Assembly (NCBI RefSeq): GCF_025151995.1
Contig: NZ_CP102290.1
Span: 682,001-746,000, forward strand
Direction: 5' to 3'
Length of the DNA: 64,000 nucleotides
Source: Ruminococcus gauvreauii
Lineage (GTDB): Bacteria > Bacillota > Clostridia > Lachnospirales > Lachnospiraceae
Of the stretch, positions 52,757 to 61,218 are shown in pieces; within the stretch, counting starts at the first letter, position 1; every line of letters begins with the position of its first letter. The position numbers and the translations under genes were made by a program. Under the pieces are notes generated by a model. That model was not told where the DNA came from. It searched no databases and saw only the letters and a list, made by a program, of their open reading frames with translations.

Positions 52757-52843
52757 TTCCTAAGCGTGGACTGCCGTTGTCGGCAAAGCAGTAACAATAG
52801 TCGTAAAGAAAAGCCGTCCATTTCTGAACGGCCGAAAATAGAA

Positions 52844-52869
52844 AAGGAACGACTATTTAGACGTTCCTT
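52844..52869 (-). terminator. rho-independent terminator
   Basis: 8-bp stem AAGGAACG/CGTTCCTT with a 10-base loop and a T-rich tail on the minus strand. The DNA around it (52757-53016) is AT-rich with frame remnants such as a stretch ending LKAIELLWKRRE. Confidence 0.65.
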
Positions 52870-53016
52870 AACTTACTAAATATTCAATTTTATTCTCTTC
52901 GTTTCCACAACAATTCAATTGCTTTTAATTCGAATTTTTGTGGTTCACATATACATATTAAATACTTTAATATCTCGATCTAGAGCAATATCAGTTATTA
53001 TATCCTAATTCTTATT

Positions 53017-53110
53017 TCATCCATATAATTGTATATATTCATTGTAACGCCTATGGGAAGCCAGAAGCGGCCTGCCCTCAAAGTAATGAACTGTTACTTA
53101 ATAACCGCCG
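53017..53110 (+). pseudogene. fused remnants of a second integrase copy and a second antitoxin RNA
   Basis: 53017-53054 repeats 51303-51340 (inside the integrase tail) with three mismatches in 38 bp. Directly after it, 53047-53110 resembles the antitoxin RNA at 52173-52240 (shared CCAGAAGCGGCCT, ACCCTC-like and CGTCACTATTC). The promoter and toxin are absent. It shows that a related element was once present twice. Confidence 0.65.
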
Positions 53111-53113
53111 TCA

Positions 53114-53860
53114 CTATTCCGAATCATATCCGTTCCTGCGGTATATCACAAGAAAACATACAACGGCAGCAATAATCTCCGTTACGATCACAATGATACT
53201 GGAGGCGTTCACAAGTTTTTCACTGCCGCCCGCCATATTTTCCACGATCTGCACCATGACCCCCGTAAACAGGAAATCAGATATTTTCCCAAGCGCCGCA
53301 TTCAGGCCGGAAAACATGGGGATCATCATCAGGACCAGCAGTGCCGGCGTCGTCAGTGTTCCTGCAGTGATCTGATTCTTTGCAAAGATTCCGAAGATCA
53401 TGCCGATCACTCCGCTGGCAACAGCCGCCAGAAGTGAGACGGAGATGTAAACAGCCCACTGTACACCATTCATGCGGAATCCAACAACGGGAACCAGTAC
53501 GGCATTTACCACGGTCACCATTGCGATAACCGGAATCAGGCTTCCCAGAAAGAATTCCAGGCCGTTTACCGATGAGGTCATCAGCGCACGCAGGGTATGC
53601 TTTTCTTTTTCCTCAGCCAGAGCGGCACTGACACAGTAGATGCCCGTCATTGTGATATTCATCAACGCGCCATAGGACAGAGCCATGCCTTTCAGCTGAT
53701 CATTCATACCGCCGCTGCCCGCTATTGATCCGTAAATCAGTTTCATAATGAATGTAAAACCAATTGCGAATATCGGCATGATGATAAAGTTTTTTGAAAA
53801 CAGTGCCTTCGCTTTCATCTCCATGATCACTGCCAGTTTATTTCCATGTATTGTTTTCAC
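53114..53860 (-). CDS. ABC transporter permease (ABC-2 type)
   Basis: 248 residues, six hydrophobic helices, of the bacteriocin/drug exporter kind. It overlaps the ATPase stop by 4 bp and lies downstream of it. Expected to work with the LytTR/GHKL system upstream. Confidence 0.88.
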   Translation of the reverse strand: MKTIHGNKLAVIMEMKAKALFSKNFIIMPIFAIGFTFIMKLIYGSIAGSGGMNDQLKGMALSYGALMNITMTGIYCVSAALAEEKEKHTLRALMTSSVNGLEFFLGSLIPVIAMVTVVNAVLVPVVGFRMNGVQWAVYISVSLLAAVASGVIGMIFGIFAKNQITAGTLTTPALLVLMMIPMFSGLNAALGKISDFLFTGVMVQIVENMAGGSEKLVNASSIIVIVTEIIAAVVCFLVIYRRNGYDSE

Positions 53861-54708
53861 TGCAGCGCCCTCCCTGTTACGGTCAAAAATACGGTTTCCA
53901 GCGTCGGCTCACAAGAATGAAGGGCCTCCACCTGATTATTTTTCATCCATGTTGCAATGCGGTTTATATTCTCATCATTCTGGTCCAGCAGGAGCTCTTC
54001 TCCCTTTTCGAGCAGCACCCGGTACTTTTTCTTACTGTTGTAGCGCAGACATAACTCTTTCGGGGTTCCATACTCTACGATCTGCCCGTCATTCAGCAGC
54101 GCCACGTGGTCGCAGAGCTTTGCGGCCTCCTCCATATTGTGTGTGGTAAGAAAAACAGACATCCCGTCATCCCTCATCTGCCTTAAAAGGCTGTGGATAT
54201 CAAGTGCTGTTGACGGATCCAGACCGCTTGTCGGTTCATCCAGAAAAAGTACCCTGGGCCTGTGAAGAACTGCTCTTGCAAGCACCAGCCGCTGCGTCTG
54301 GCCTTTGGATAATTTCCCGGCCGGCTTTTTCCTGTGTTCCGCGAGTCCCACCCGGTCAAGCAGTTCATCGACTCTTTTCAAATCCACCTTCAATATTTTG
54401 GCAAAATATTTAAGATTCTCATACACCGTCATTCGCTCATAGATCCCCGAATGGTCTGTGACAATCCCGATCTGCTCATAAATGGTCTCATCAATATTTT
54501 TCACATGAATTCCCAGCACATAGGCATCCCCCGATGTCGGTTTCAGCTGTCCCGTCAAAATCTTGATGGTTGTCGTCTTACCCGCTCCGCTGGGACCCAA
54601 AAACCCCAGGATCTCTCCTGTTTTTAACACTGCGTTCAGATCTTTTAAAACCGGATCTCTGTCAAACTTTTTTGTGATATGATCCAGGCGAATCGATTCT
54701 GTATTCAT
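53857..54708 (-). CDS. ABC transporter ATP-binding protein (exporter type)
   Basis: 283 residues with Walker A GPSGAGKTT, signature LSKGQTQRL, Walker B FLDEPTSGLD, H-loop TTHNM, plus a C-terminal extension of about 70 residues typical of drug or lantibiotic exporters. Confidence 0.92.
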   Translation of the reverse strand: MNTESIRLDHITKKFDRDPVLKDLNAVLKTGEILGFLGPSGAGKTTTIKILTGQLKPTSGDAYVLGIHVKNIDETIYEQIGIVTDHSGIYERMTVYENLKYFAKILKVDLKRVDELLDRVGLAEHRKKPAGKLSKGQTQRLVLARAVLHRPRVLFLDEPTSGLDPSTALDIHSLLRQMRDDGMSVFLTTHNMEEAAKLCDHVALLNDGQIVEYGTPKELCLRYNSKKKYRVLLEKGEELLLDQNDENINRIATWMKNNQVEALHSCEPTLETVFLTVTGRALQ

Positions 54709-54826
54709 TCTATCAGCTCCCTTCCACGATTATTCTAACAGAACCTGACAGGGATGTGGCTTTGATTTCCCAAACGGCAGTTTTTCTTCCTGAATGGAAA
54801 GCGGGAAGTGCATTGCACTCCCCGTG

Positions 54827-55570
54827 TCACTTTCCAACCATTCTCTCCAGCAGAACGGATTTCATCTTTCTGGATACCATGCACTCCAGATTTCCTACCT
54901 TTACCCTGCCGTCTTTCAGATTGACTTCTGTAATTTTCCCCAGCGCCGCCAGATAAGATCGGTGCGTTCTGATAAAAGTCTCTCCCACCTGTTTCTCGAT
55001 CTCGTTGAGATTCCCTGAAAATTCCATCCTTCCATTCTGCGCATGCAGAATTACATGGTGCGGTTTGGCCGCCGTCTCAAAAAACAGGATATCCTGAACC
55101 GGGACATGCCGCAGCGTATCTCCGATCTTCACGGTATATACGCCGGCGATATCCTTCTTTGTTTCATCCCTCAGCCGCAGATGTATGGACTCAAGACACC
55201 GGTCTATGGAGTCCTTCTGGCTGTCGGGATCCTTGATAATATAATCAAATACCTCCAGATGATATTGAAACGTACAGAACGCCAGCTCCCGATAACTGGT
55301 AATAAATATCAGCGTTCCATTCGGATCCAGCCGCCGGATCTCTTTTCCCAGCTGAAAGCCGTCATACTCCGGGTCTTTCAGCTCTACATCAAGAAAATAA
55401 ATGTTCCGCCTCTTCGCAGACTGTCGCAGTATATCCAGACATTCTCCCGGCTTCCCAGTGCTGGACACCACCCTCATATCATAAGACTCAATCATTATCT
55501 TTTTTTCTATGGCATCTCTGATCTGCCTTCTGATCATATCTTCATCGTCACACAGATAAATGTCTATCAT
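54827..55570 (-). CDS. response regulator, LytTR (AgrA/ComE-like)
   Basis: 247 residues: receiver domain (Asp61 in FLDVELKDPEYDG, Lys113) and a LytTR DNA-binding domain (about 150-245, FIRTHRSYLAAL). Start ATG 55570 follows GAGG. Just downstream of its kinase; the ABC exporter follows, so the exporter is a likely target. Confidence 0.93.
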   Translation of the reverse strand: MIDIYLCDDEDMIRRQIRDAIEKKIMIESYDMRVVSSTGKPGECLDILRQSAKRRNIYFLDVELKDPEYDGFQLGKEIRRLDPNGTLIFITSYRELAFCTFQYHLEVFDYIIKDPDSQKDSIDRCLESIHLRLRDETKKDIAGVYTVKIGDTLRHVPVQDILFFETAAKPHHVILHAQNGRMEFSGNLNEIEKQVGETFIRTHRSYLAALGKITEVNLKDGRVKVGNLECMVSRKMKSVLLERMVGK

Positions 55571-55573
55571 TCC

Positions 55574-56920
55574 TCATACCTCTATTGTTAATTCCTGCAC
55601 AAACAGCTCCTCTGTCCAGCTGGTTGCCGGCATCGCCTGCGGATATTTTTCAAGTATTCTCTGATAGCTGGCAAGCCCTATGCCCCGGTGATCACCTTTT
55701 GAGGAATATCCTTCTTTCCATATCCGACCAATATCGGCATCACCCCTCCATGAATTTGCCACCCGTACCGTAAGAAATCCATCTCGGCTGCTGAGTATGA
55801 GTTCAATTCCCGAATCCGGAATATCAGCTGACGCCTCAATCGCATTATCCAGCAGTATCCCGAGACACCTGTTAAAATCCCAGATATCGATTCCTGTTTC
55901 CGTTACCGGATACATGACTTCCATCCTGCAGTCAATTTTCTTCTCATTCATCTCCATCAGTTTTGAGAGCACCAGGCTTTTCACCTCTGTGATCCGTATA
56001 TTTCCAATCTGCGTGGTCATCCGAATCCGTTCACCAAGTTTCTGATCAAATTCAAACTCAAAAGACTTCAGCGTATGCCTGATCTTTTCCACTTCCCCCT
56101 CACTGACTGAAAGATACATGCAGGACAGCATATTTTTATAATCATGCCGAAACGCCCGCATATCCCTCTGCAAATCCTCCAGACTTTCCACATACATCCG
56201 CTGCTGCAGTATCATCGATTCCTGCAGCCGGATCTTTCTTTCACTCGCCTCTTTATCTGACAGATACATAAGTATGCCCATCAGCAGAAACGTCAGCACA
56301 ATGACAGCCGCATTGTAAGTGATCAGAGATTCCGCCTGCATGCCCAGCCGCATCGTAAAGAATATCTCAGCCAGTATTTCCATCCCCAGTATCTCCAGCG
56401 CCGTCATACGGATATTCCGGCTGTGTTCCAGCAGATGGCAGATTGGCCGTCCAAAATGAATTTTTTTGAGCAGTATGGAAATACCGAAAGCTGTCATCGG
56501 ATACAGCAGAAAAATCTGCTGTACAAAGAGCAGAAAGTCTGATAATTCTTTTAATGTTATATTCTGGAGTACAGAACCGATGACTGCCCCGGTAGACACC
56601 TGCATGACAGCTGCAACGCCCACCACGCAGAATGCTCTCCACACATCCCGTTTCCACAGATATGATACTGAAAGCGTAGACAATGCCAGCGTCAGCACAG
56701 AACTGACTGCGTATATCGCCAGCGGATTCAGGTCGCTTAACAGCAGCAGCATATCGTAGAAAACTGCTGACGGCACGGCTGCTGTGAGCATAAATTTCCC
56801 CATGATTTTCCATTTGATTTTCTCATCCAGTACCGCAAATATGTACACCGTCAGAACGGTAAAAGAGGTCAGTGAATCCAGCACGTAAATCATTAAAAGT
56901 GATGCCCAGGAATCCGACAC
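55574..56920 (-). CDS. sensor histidine kinase, GHKL (AgrC-like)
   Basis: 448 residues: six or seven membrane helices (1-220), dimerisation helix with His259 (RAFRHDYKNML), HATPase_c with LLDNAIEA and GIGLASYQRI. Matches peptide-sensing kinases of the Agr family, but no peptide precursor or AgrB is seen nearby. Confidence 0.92.
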   Translation of the reverse strand: MSDSWASLLMIYVLDSLTSFTVLTVYIFAVLDEKIKWKIMGKFMLTAAVPSAVFYDMLLLLSDLNPLAIYAVSSVLTLALSTLSVSYLWKRDVWRAFCVVGVAAVMQVSTGAVIGSVLQNITLKELSDFLLFVQQIFLLYPMTAFGISILLKKIHFGRPICHLLEHSRNIRMTALEILGMEILAEIFFTMRLGMQAESLITYNAAVIVLTFLLMGILMYLSDKEASERKIRLQESMILQQRMYVESLEDLQRDMRAFRHDYKNMLSCMYLSVSEGEVEKIRHTLKSFEFEFDQKLGERIRMTTQIGNIRITEVKSLVLSKLMEMNEKKIDCRMEVMYPVTETGIDIWDFNRCLGILLDNAIEASADIPDSGIELILSSRDGFLTVRVANSWRGDADIGRIWKEGYSSKGDHRGIGLASYQRILEKYPQAMPATSWTEELFVQELTIEV

Positions 56921-57047
56921 AGGCTTATCCTCCAGGTTTTATATATTATTCAATTCTCTGTTTGTACAGGTTTTTGAATATTATAACACAGATGAAAGCC
57001 AGACCCTATCATTTTTAATGAAAACGTATGCTTGTCTCGTATGATGC

Positions 57048-57308
57048 TCAGTCCGTGAATCCGGGCGGAAGATAATCCTGAAGATACCCTGCCGCCTGCT
57101 CCGGCGTTTCAAATTCCATGGACTCCCCCGTAATATATTGAACCGCGTTCTTCCACTCCCGTATATCATAAAGCTGCGGTTCCATTTTTCGGATGACCTG
57201 CTGAATACACGGTAATTCCTGCGGCTGGTGCAGATCTGACAGGTAAGTACACCCTACCCTCTCCGCGACATATTCCAAAAGCTCCGGTAGTTTATCCTGT
57301 TTTTCCAT
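57048..57308 (-). CDS. 86-residue protein of unknown function
   Basis: Soluble and acidic, no recognised domain. ATG 57308 is seven bases after AGGAGG; the ATG one codon earlier is also possible. It stands alone between the kinase gene and the divergent double-GntR gene. Confidence 0.6.
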   Translation of the reverse strand: MEKQDKLPELLEYVAERVGCTYLSDLHQPQELPCIQQVIRKMEPQLYDIREWKNAVQYITGESMEFETPEQAAGYLQDYLPPGFTD

Positions 57309-57467
57309 CATACATCCTCCTGTCTCATTAGAATCCAGACTCATAATAAGAATTTTTAATATATGTTCTCCGAAAGGTATCGTCTTTCCACCTAACAGAG
57401 GATAAACGGACCCTGTCGGGGAATATTAATTTAGGCACTGATATTTTCACACCGATGGAGGTCCCCT

Positions 57468-58928
57468 TTGCACTCAAAAAAACACCTGTACGAACTCACC
57501 TATAACCATTTAAGAGAACAGATACTTAACTGTCAGCTAGAATGCGGCAGCCGTCTTCCATCCATTCAGCAGCTCGCAAACATGTATCATGTCAGCACTA
57601 AAACGATCAGAACTGTACTGAGGCTGCTGCAGGAAGATGGGCTGATCCAGACGCGCGAGCGGCAACGGGCGGTAGTGATCCACCAGGCGCCGTTTTTAAA
57701 AAAAGAATGTGCCTCTATCCGCTCGATTACCCGAAAACGTTCTGCCGTTTTAGACATCTGCCGAACGATGGAATTACTTATGCCCGATATCCTTGCTTTC
57801 TGCTCCAGATTCGTCAAAGTCTATGAACTGGCAAACTATGAAAGGGCAGTCAAATGGATAAGAAGACCGGTACTGACAGGCAGTTGGCAGATCTGTTCAG
57901 ACATTTTGCACGATGTACTTCTGTCCTCTGGAAACTTCCTCTTCAGCAGTATGTACAAATCGCTTGAAATCTACGCCGAGGTGCCCTTTCTGGCAGAATA
58001 CCAGCGCTTTGTGACCGGCTATACACCATTTATCGAGACTCACCATGTTGACTGGATTCTGGACAGCTTACAGCTAAACAGCGCTGCCATACAGCGCAGA
58101 TTTGCTGAGCACTACCGCCAGAACTATCAAGCGATGGAAAAATCATTTCATCTGTTGTCAGCTCTGCATCCGTATGCAGAAGACGAAGACAGCCCTGCTT
58201 TTACCTGGGAAACAAAGTGGGGCTGGGACCTGCTTTATAAAAAAGTCGGCCGTGATTTAATAGATAAGATCGGTACCGGCGTATATCCTCCAGGACGGCT
58301 GCTGCCATCGGAAGCTTGTCTGATGAAAGAATACGGCGTATCCCTGTCCACGATTCGAAGGGCACTTCGGGTTCTTCAGGAGCTGGGTTTCATAAAAACC
58401 TGCAATGGCAGAGGAAGCATTGCACTTTCTCATAAGAACTGGCGTATCCAGAGCACGACACACAATCCGGAATATCAGGAGGGCACCTTTGTCTATCTGT
58501 GCGCATTACAGTTGAACACCTTCCTCATACGCCCGGCGGCTGCTTTAACCTATGACCATTTAGATTCTGCGGCCCTGCAGGAACTGCAGGATCACCTCCT
58601 GCACTCTCCCCAGAGTCATCTGAAGGCATGGATGGACTGTATTCTTCCCCGTGTACCTTTATATCCGCTGAGAGTGATCCTGGAACAAGTCAATGAGATT
58701 TTAAACTGGGGGTATTTCTATTCTTTTTACTCCGGTGCCAGTTCGAACATGCAGAGGCTGAACAAGCTGGGGCTCATGGCGTTATCGTCTCTTCAGAATG
58801 ATAACAGGGAGGGCTTTGTCAATAGTCTCTGTGATGGATACCTGTACCTCTTTCAGACAATCCGCAGCTATTTGCTCCAGAACGGATACACGCAGGCGGA
58901 ACAGCTGGCTCTGCCCAGGAGGATATGA
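57468..58928 (+). CDS. protein with two GntR helix-turn-helix domains
   Basis: 486 residues. A first GntR winged HTH at about 10-75 (RLPSIQQLANMYHVSTKTIRTVLRLLQ) and a second at about 255-320 (LLPSEACLMKEYGVSLSTIRRALRVLQ), each followed by a helical domain. A single-chain dimer-like regulator is possible. Start TTG at 57468 with GGAGG six bases before it. The neighbours give no target. Confidence 0.8.
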   Translation: MHSKKHLYELTYNHLREQILNCQLECGSRLPSIQQLANMYHVSTKTIRTVLRLLQEDGLIQTRERQRAVVIHQAPFLKKECASIRSITRKRSAVLDICRTMELLMPDILAFCSRFVKVYELANYERAVKWIRRPVLTGSWQICSDILHDVLLSSGNFLFSSMYKSLEIYAEVPFLAEYQRFVTGYTPFIETHHVDWILDSLQLNSAAIQRRFAEHYRQNYQAMEKSFHLLSALHPYAEDEDSPAFTWETKWGWDLLYKKVGRDLIDKIGTGVYPPGRLLPSEACLMKEYGVSLSTIRRALRVLQELGFIKTCNGRGSIALSHKNWRIQSTTHNPEYQEGTFVYLCALQLNTFLIRPAAALTYDHLDSAALQELQDHLLHSPQSHLKAWMDCILPRVPLYPLRVILEQVNEILNWGYFYSFYSGASSNMQRLNKLGLMALSSLQNDNREGFVNSLCDGYLYLFQTIRSYLLQNGYTQAEQLALPRRI

Positions 58929-58935
58929 TTCTCAT

Positions 58936-59835
58936 TCATTCCTGTTCGGTACCTCCAAACGGAAGAATGCCGAGGTTCTTCAGACGTTTTCTTCTGTCGT
59001 TTGATACCTTACCTTTCCTGAGCGCCATTCTCTGAGTACAAATCCAATTTCCCATGCTGCGTCCGTCCGGAGCCTTGAGTGTTGGTTTCAGCGGCAGACA
59101 GTCATGCTGGTTTTTGTAATCTTCTATCCACCGGATCATTGTATTCCACCTTTCTTCCCGCACGACCTCAGGCATCCATACCATGGAAATTCCATCCAGC
59201 GCTTCCGTTTGCTCCTGAGTCAGACACTTTCTGCCGTTTTTACCGCAGTACCGCTCGCGCTGAACCGCAATCCAGCTGCCCAGTTTCTCCCCGCCTGATG
59301 TGGTATAGCCGGCGGGAACCAACAAGTCACCGTGTTTCTGATAATACCCCTCTGCAAGCCGGAACCAATAAGTCCAGTCTTTTCTTTCATAGAAACTCCA
59401 TACCATTTTGTATTGTTCTAACTCCTGGATCTGTTTCTTTGTCAATTGACATGCCTTATACTTTTTGCGCTGTTCCTTTATCCAGAATCCCAGCCGGCAT
59501 CCTCCTTTTGTGATATAATCCGCAGGCACATTCAGATCCTGATGTTCCTGATGATATTCTTTCGCCTCAGAGATCCACTCCTCCCATGCATAACGGTTTT
59601 CCAGTTTCCAAATCATACCTATATTTTCTAATTGATGACAGCGTACCGGATTCAGAGAAGATGGCAGCACCCCATTATACATTGCTCTCTGCCGCTCAAT
59701 CCACCTCCCCAGACGATAGCCCTCTGCAGTCACATAATTATGCGGAACCAGCAAATTTCCAAAGGTTTTTGAATAACCTCTGGCATCCTGATACCAATCT
59801 TCCCAGGTCTGTGCCCGATATGTCCTGTTTCCCAT
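58936..59835 (-). CDS. stand-alone protein of four helicase-associated (HA) domains
   Basis: 299 residues: four repeats of about 65-70 residues, each with the pattern W..W...A..Y....G.L.VP..Y....G..LG.WI..QR, at about 10-77, 81-147, 152-222 and 228-293. HA domains are normally attached to DEAD/SNF2 helicases; here they stand alone, so a DNA- or RNA-binding role is inferred. The ribosome binding site is weak. The only promoter seen for this gene lies inside the segment bounded by inverted repeats at 59866-60154. Confidence 0.85.
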   Translation of the reverse strand: MGNRTYRAQTWEDWYQDARGYSKTFGNLLVPHNYVTAEGYRLGRWIERQRAMYNGVLPSSLNPVRCHQLENIGMIWKLENRYAWEEWISEAKEYHQEHQDLNVPADYITKGGCRLGFWIKEQRKKYKACQLTKKQIQELEQYKMVWSFYERKDWTYWFRLAEGYYQKHGDLLVPAGYTTSGGEKLGSWIAVQRERYCGKNGRKCLTQEQTEALDGISMVWMPEVVREERWNTMIRWIEDYKNQHDCLPLKPTLKAPDGRSMGNWICTQRMALRKGKVSNDRRKRLKNLGILPFGGTEQE

Positions 59836-59941
59836 GTTTTATACCGTCGTTTCACTAACAGTCACCACATAATATTTATTATGTGATATTTCTTCCAAAA
59901 TGTACATTAAAATCATTACATTTATTAAATATACATAATAT

Positions 59942-59970
59942 ATCATAGCACTGATCGTCTTTTTTCTCAA
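59942..59970 (-). promoter_or_regulatory. sigma-A-type promoter inside the invertible segment
   Basis: TTGAGA (59965-59970), 17-bp spacer, TATGAT (59942-59947) on the minus strand, reading out over the left inverted repeat towards the HA gene. The -35 lies in a TCTTTTTTCT/AGAAAAAAGA palindrome. Confidence 0.75.
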
Positions 59971-60017
59971 GAAAAAAGAAGCGATTCAGAAGATTTTTTA
60001 TGAAAGGCATGAAAACT

Positions 60018-60056
60018 AAGCCGTCAGTGAAAATTGTCTCACCCGGCTTTGTTTTT
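60018..60056 (+). terminator. terminator inside the invertible segment
   Basis: AAGCCG/CGGCTT stem with inner GTGA/TCAC, followed by GTTTTTGTGTCC on the plus strand. In the present orientation it faces away from the HA gene; after inversion it would block read-through from the recombinase gene. Confidence 0.6.
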
Positions 60057-60147
60057 GTGTCCTTTTTAATTGTTTTTATGTTCATTATCTGAAGCATCCG
60101 GATGTTTTCCGGATTGGTGTGCACTTTTGGAAGTCACATAATAAATA

Positions 60148-60984
60148 TTATGTGACGATCAGCATTTTCTGTATCCGTTCCATACGGCTGATATGCTGGT
60201 CACCTGTTTCCATGGTATAGATTCTCGTCGTATTAATGCTGCTGTGCCCAAGCAGATCGGCCAGCCGAACGATATCTTTTTCAATCTTATAGAAAGTTCG
60301 CGCAAAAAGATGTCTCAGGTTATGCGGGAATACTTTTCCGGGTGCCACATCCGCAGCTCTGCATAACTCTTTCATCTTTCTCCATATACAGCTCCTGTCC
60401 AGGGGCTTTTTATTTTTCCCCAGAAATACCGGTCCGCATTGGATACCGGATTTTTTTATATATTCTTTCAGCAGTCTCTGCAGCGGCAGCGGAATAAAAA
60501 TTATCCGCGTCTTATTTTTGCAGTTTACCACTGCTTTTCCATTGTAAACAGCTTCAACCGTGATGTATTGCAGCTCTGAGACACGTATTCCCGTCCCACA
60601 GATGGTCTGGAGCACATAAGATATCTGCGTTCCAGCGGATGCCTGTACCAGTTGCGTATATTCCTGCCGGGTCAGTTCCTTTTCTTCCCGGCAAAAGATC
60701 TGCCGCTGGATTTTCATGAGTCTGACACAGCATTTCTGCAGACAGAAGTACCGAAGAAAGCCATTCAGCGCCACCAGCATGGAATTCACGCTGGCAGGAG
60801 CATACTCTTTGGCCAGATATTCTTTGTATGCAATCGTTACTTCTTTACTTATCTTCCGATCTCCTAAAAATGCGAGAAAATGCCGGATATCACGCATATA
60901 CTTTTCAAGAGTAGCCTGACTTTTTTCCTCTTGTTTTAGCCATTTTTCAAACACAGATAATTCGTGATTTGTTATTTGCTGCAT
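60148..60984 (-). CDS. tyrosine recombinase, probable DNA invertase for the adjacent segment
   Basis: 278 residues with a complete catalytic set: Arg134 (GTGIRVSEL), Lys about 156-158, His221 and Arg224 (PHNLRHLFA), His247 (LGHSSINTT), Tyr256 (RIYT). N-terminal SAM-like core-binding domain (about 1-95). The last codons lie in the right inverted repeat. No phage or excisionase gene is near, which favours a local inversion role. GGAGGAA lies before the ATG at 60984. Confidence 0.9.
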   Translation of the reverse strand: MQQITNHELSVFEKWLKQEEKSQATLEKYMRDIRHFLAFLGDRKISKEVTIAYKEYLAKEYAPASVNSMLVALNGFLRYFCLQKCCVRLMKIQRQIFCREEKELTRQEYTQLVQASAGTQISYVLQTICGTGIRVSELQYITVEAVYNGKAVVNCKNKTRIIFIPLPLQRLLKEYIKKSGIQCGPVFLGKNKKPLDRSCIWRKMKELCRAADVAPGKVFPHNLRHLFARTFYKIEKDIVRLADLLGHSSINTTRIYTMETGDQHISRMERIQKMLIVT

Positions 60985-61160
60985 ATAAATTCCTCCAGAA
61001 TATATCGATACATACTATCTTTACCGACATTTTTGATAATATGTCTCCCAGTGATTATATTGTAAAAAATTACCTGTTTTGAAATCAACGTCTATCTGTG
61101 ACCCTCAGGGTAAAGGTCAGGTATTAATTTATTAGTTTTTCGGACAGTCTGCTAAAGCAA

Positions 61161-61197
61161 TTACGAGACAGTCAGCTGCATGCCGACTGCCTCGTAA
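61161..61197. other. inverted repeat after the cyclic-di-GMP gene
   Basis: 13-bp stem with one mismatch (61161-61173 with 61185-61197), without a strong T-tract; a possible weak terminator for the gene ending at 61219. Confidence 0.5.
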
Positions 61198-61218
61198 CTT
61201 TCAATAACATTCGATCCT

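Larger units (their letters stand above)
59866..60154. other. candidate invertible promoter segment (inverton)
   Basis: Left repeat 59866-59886 and right repeat 60134-60154 are 21-bp inverted copies of each other; their unequal centre (TTTAT versus ATAAA) shows they are inverted, not direct. Each is itself nearly palindromic with arms CACATAATA/TATTATGTG. A further 9-bp inverted pair, CTTCCAAAA/TTTTGGAAG, lies just inside. The 247 bp between hold a promoter now pointing at the HA gene and a terminator pointing the other way. The adjacent recombinase gene ends in the right repeat. A small frame inside looks non-coding. Confidence 0.8.

Noticed and set aside
54795..54840. Inverted repeat downstream of the LytTR regulator as a terminator
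   Set aside because: The stem has mismatches and no T-tract on either strand; left out.
59879..60124. Possible 81-residue frame inside the invertible segment (minus strand)
   Set aside because: It covers a promoter, a terminator hairpin and an inverted repeat, has no ribosome binding site, and its composition is not protein-like.
59866..60154. The 21-bp repeats as phage attachment sites
   Set aside because: They are inverted to each other, not direct, enclose only 247 bp without phage genes, and no tRNA is near, so inversion fits better than integration.
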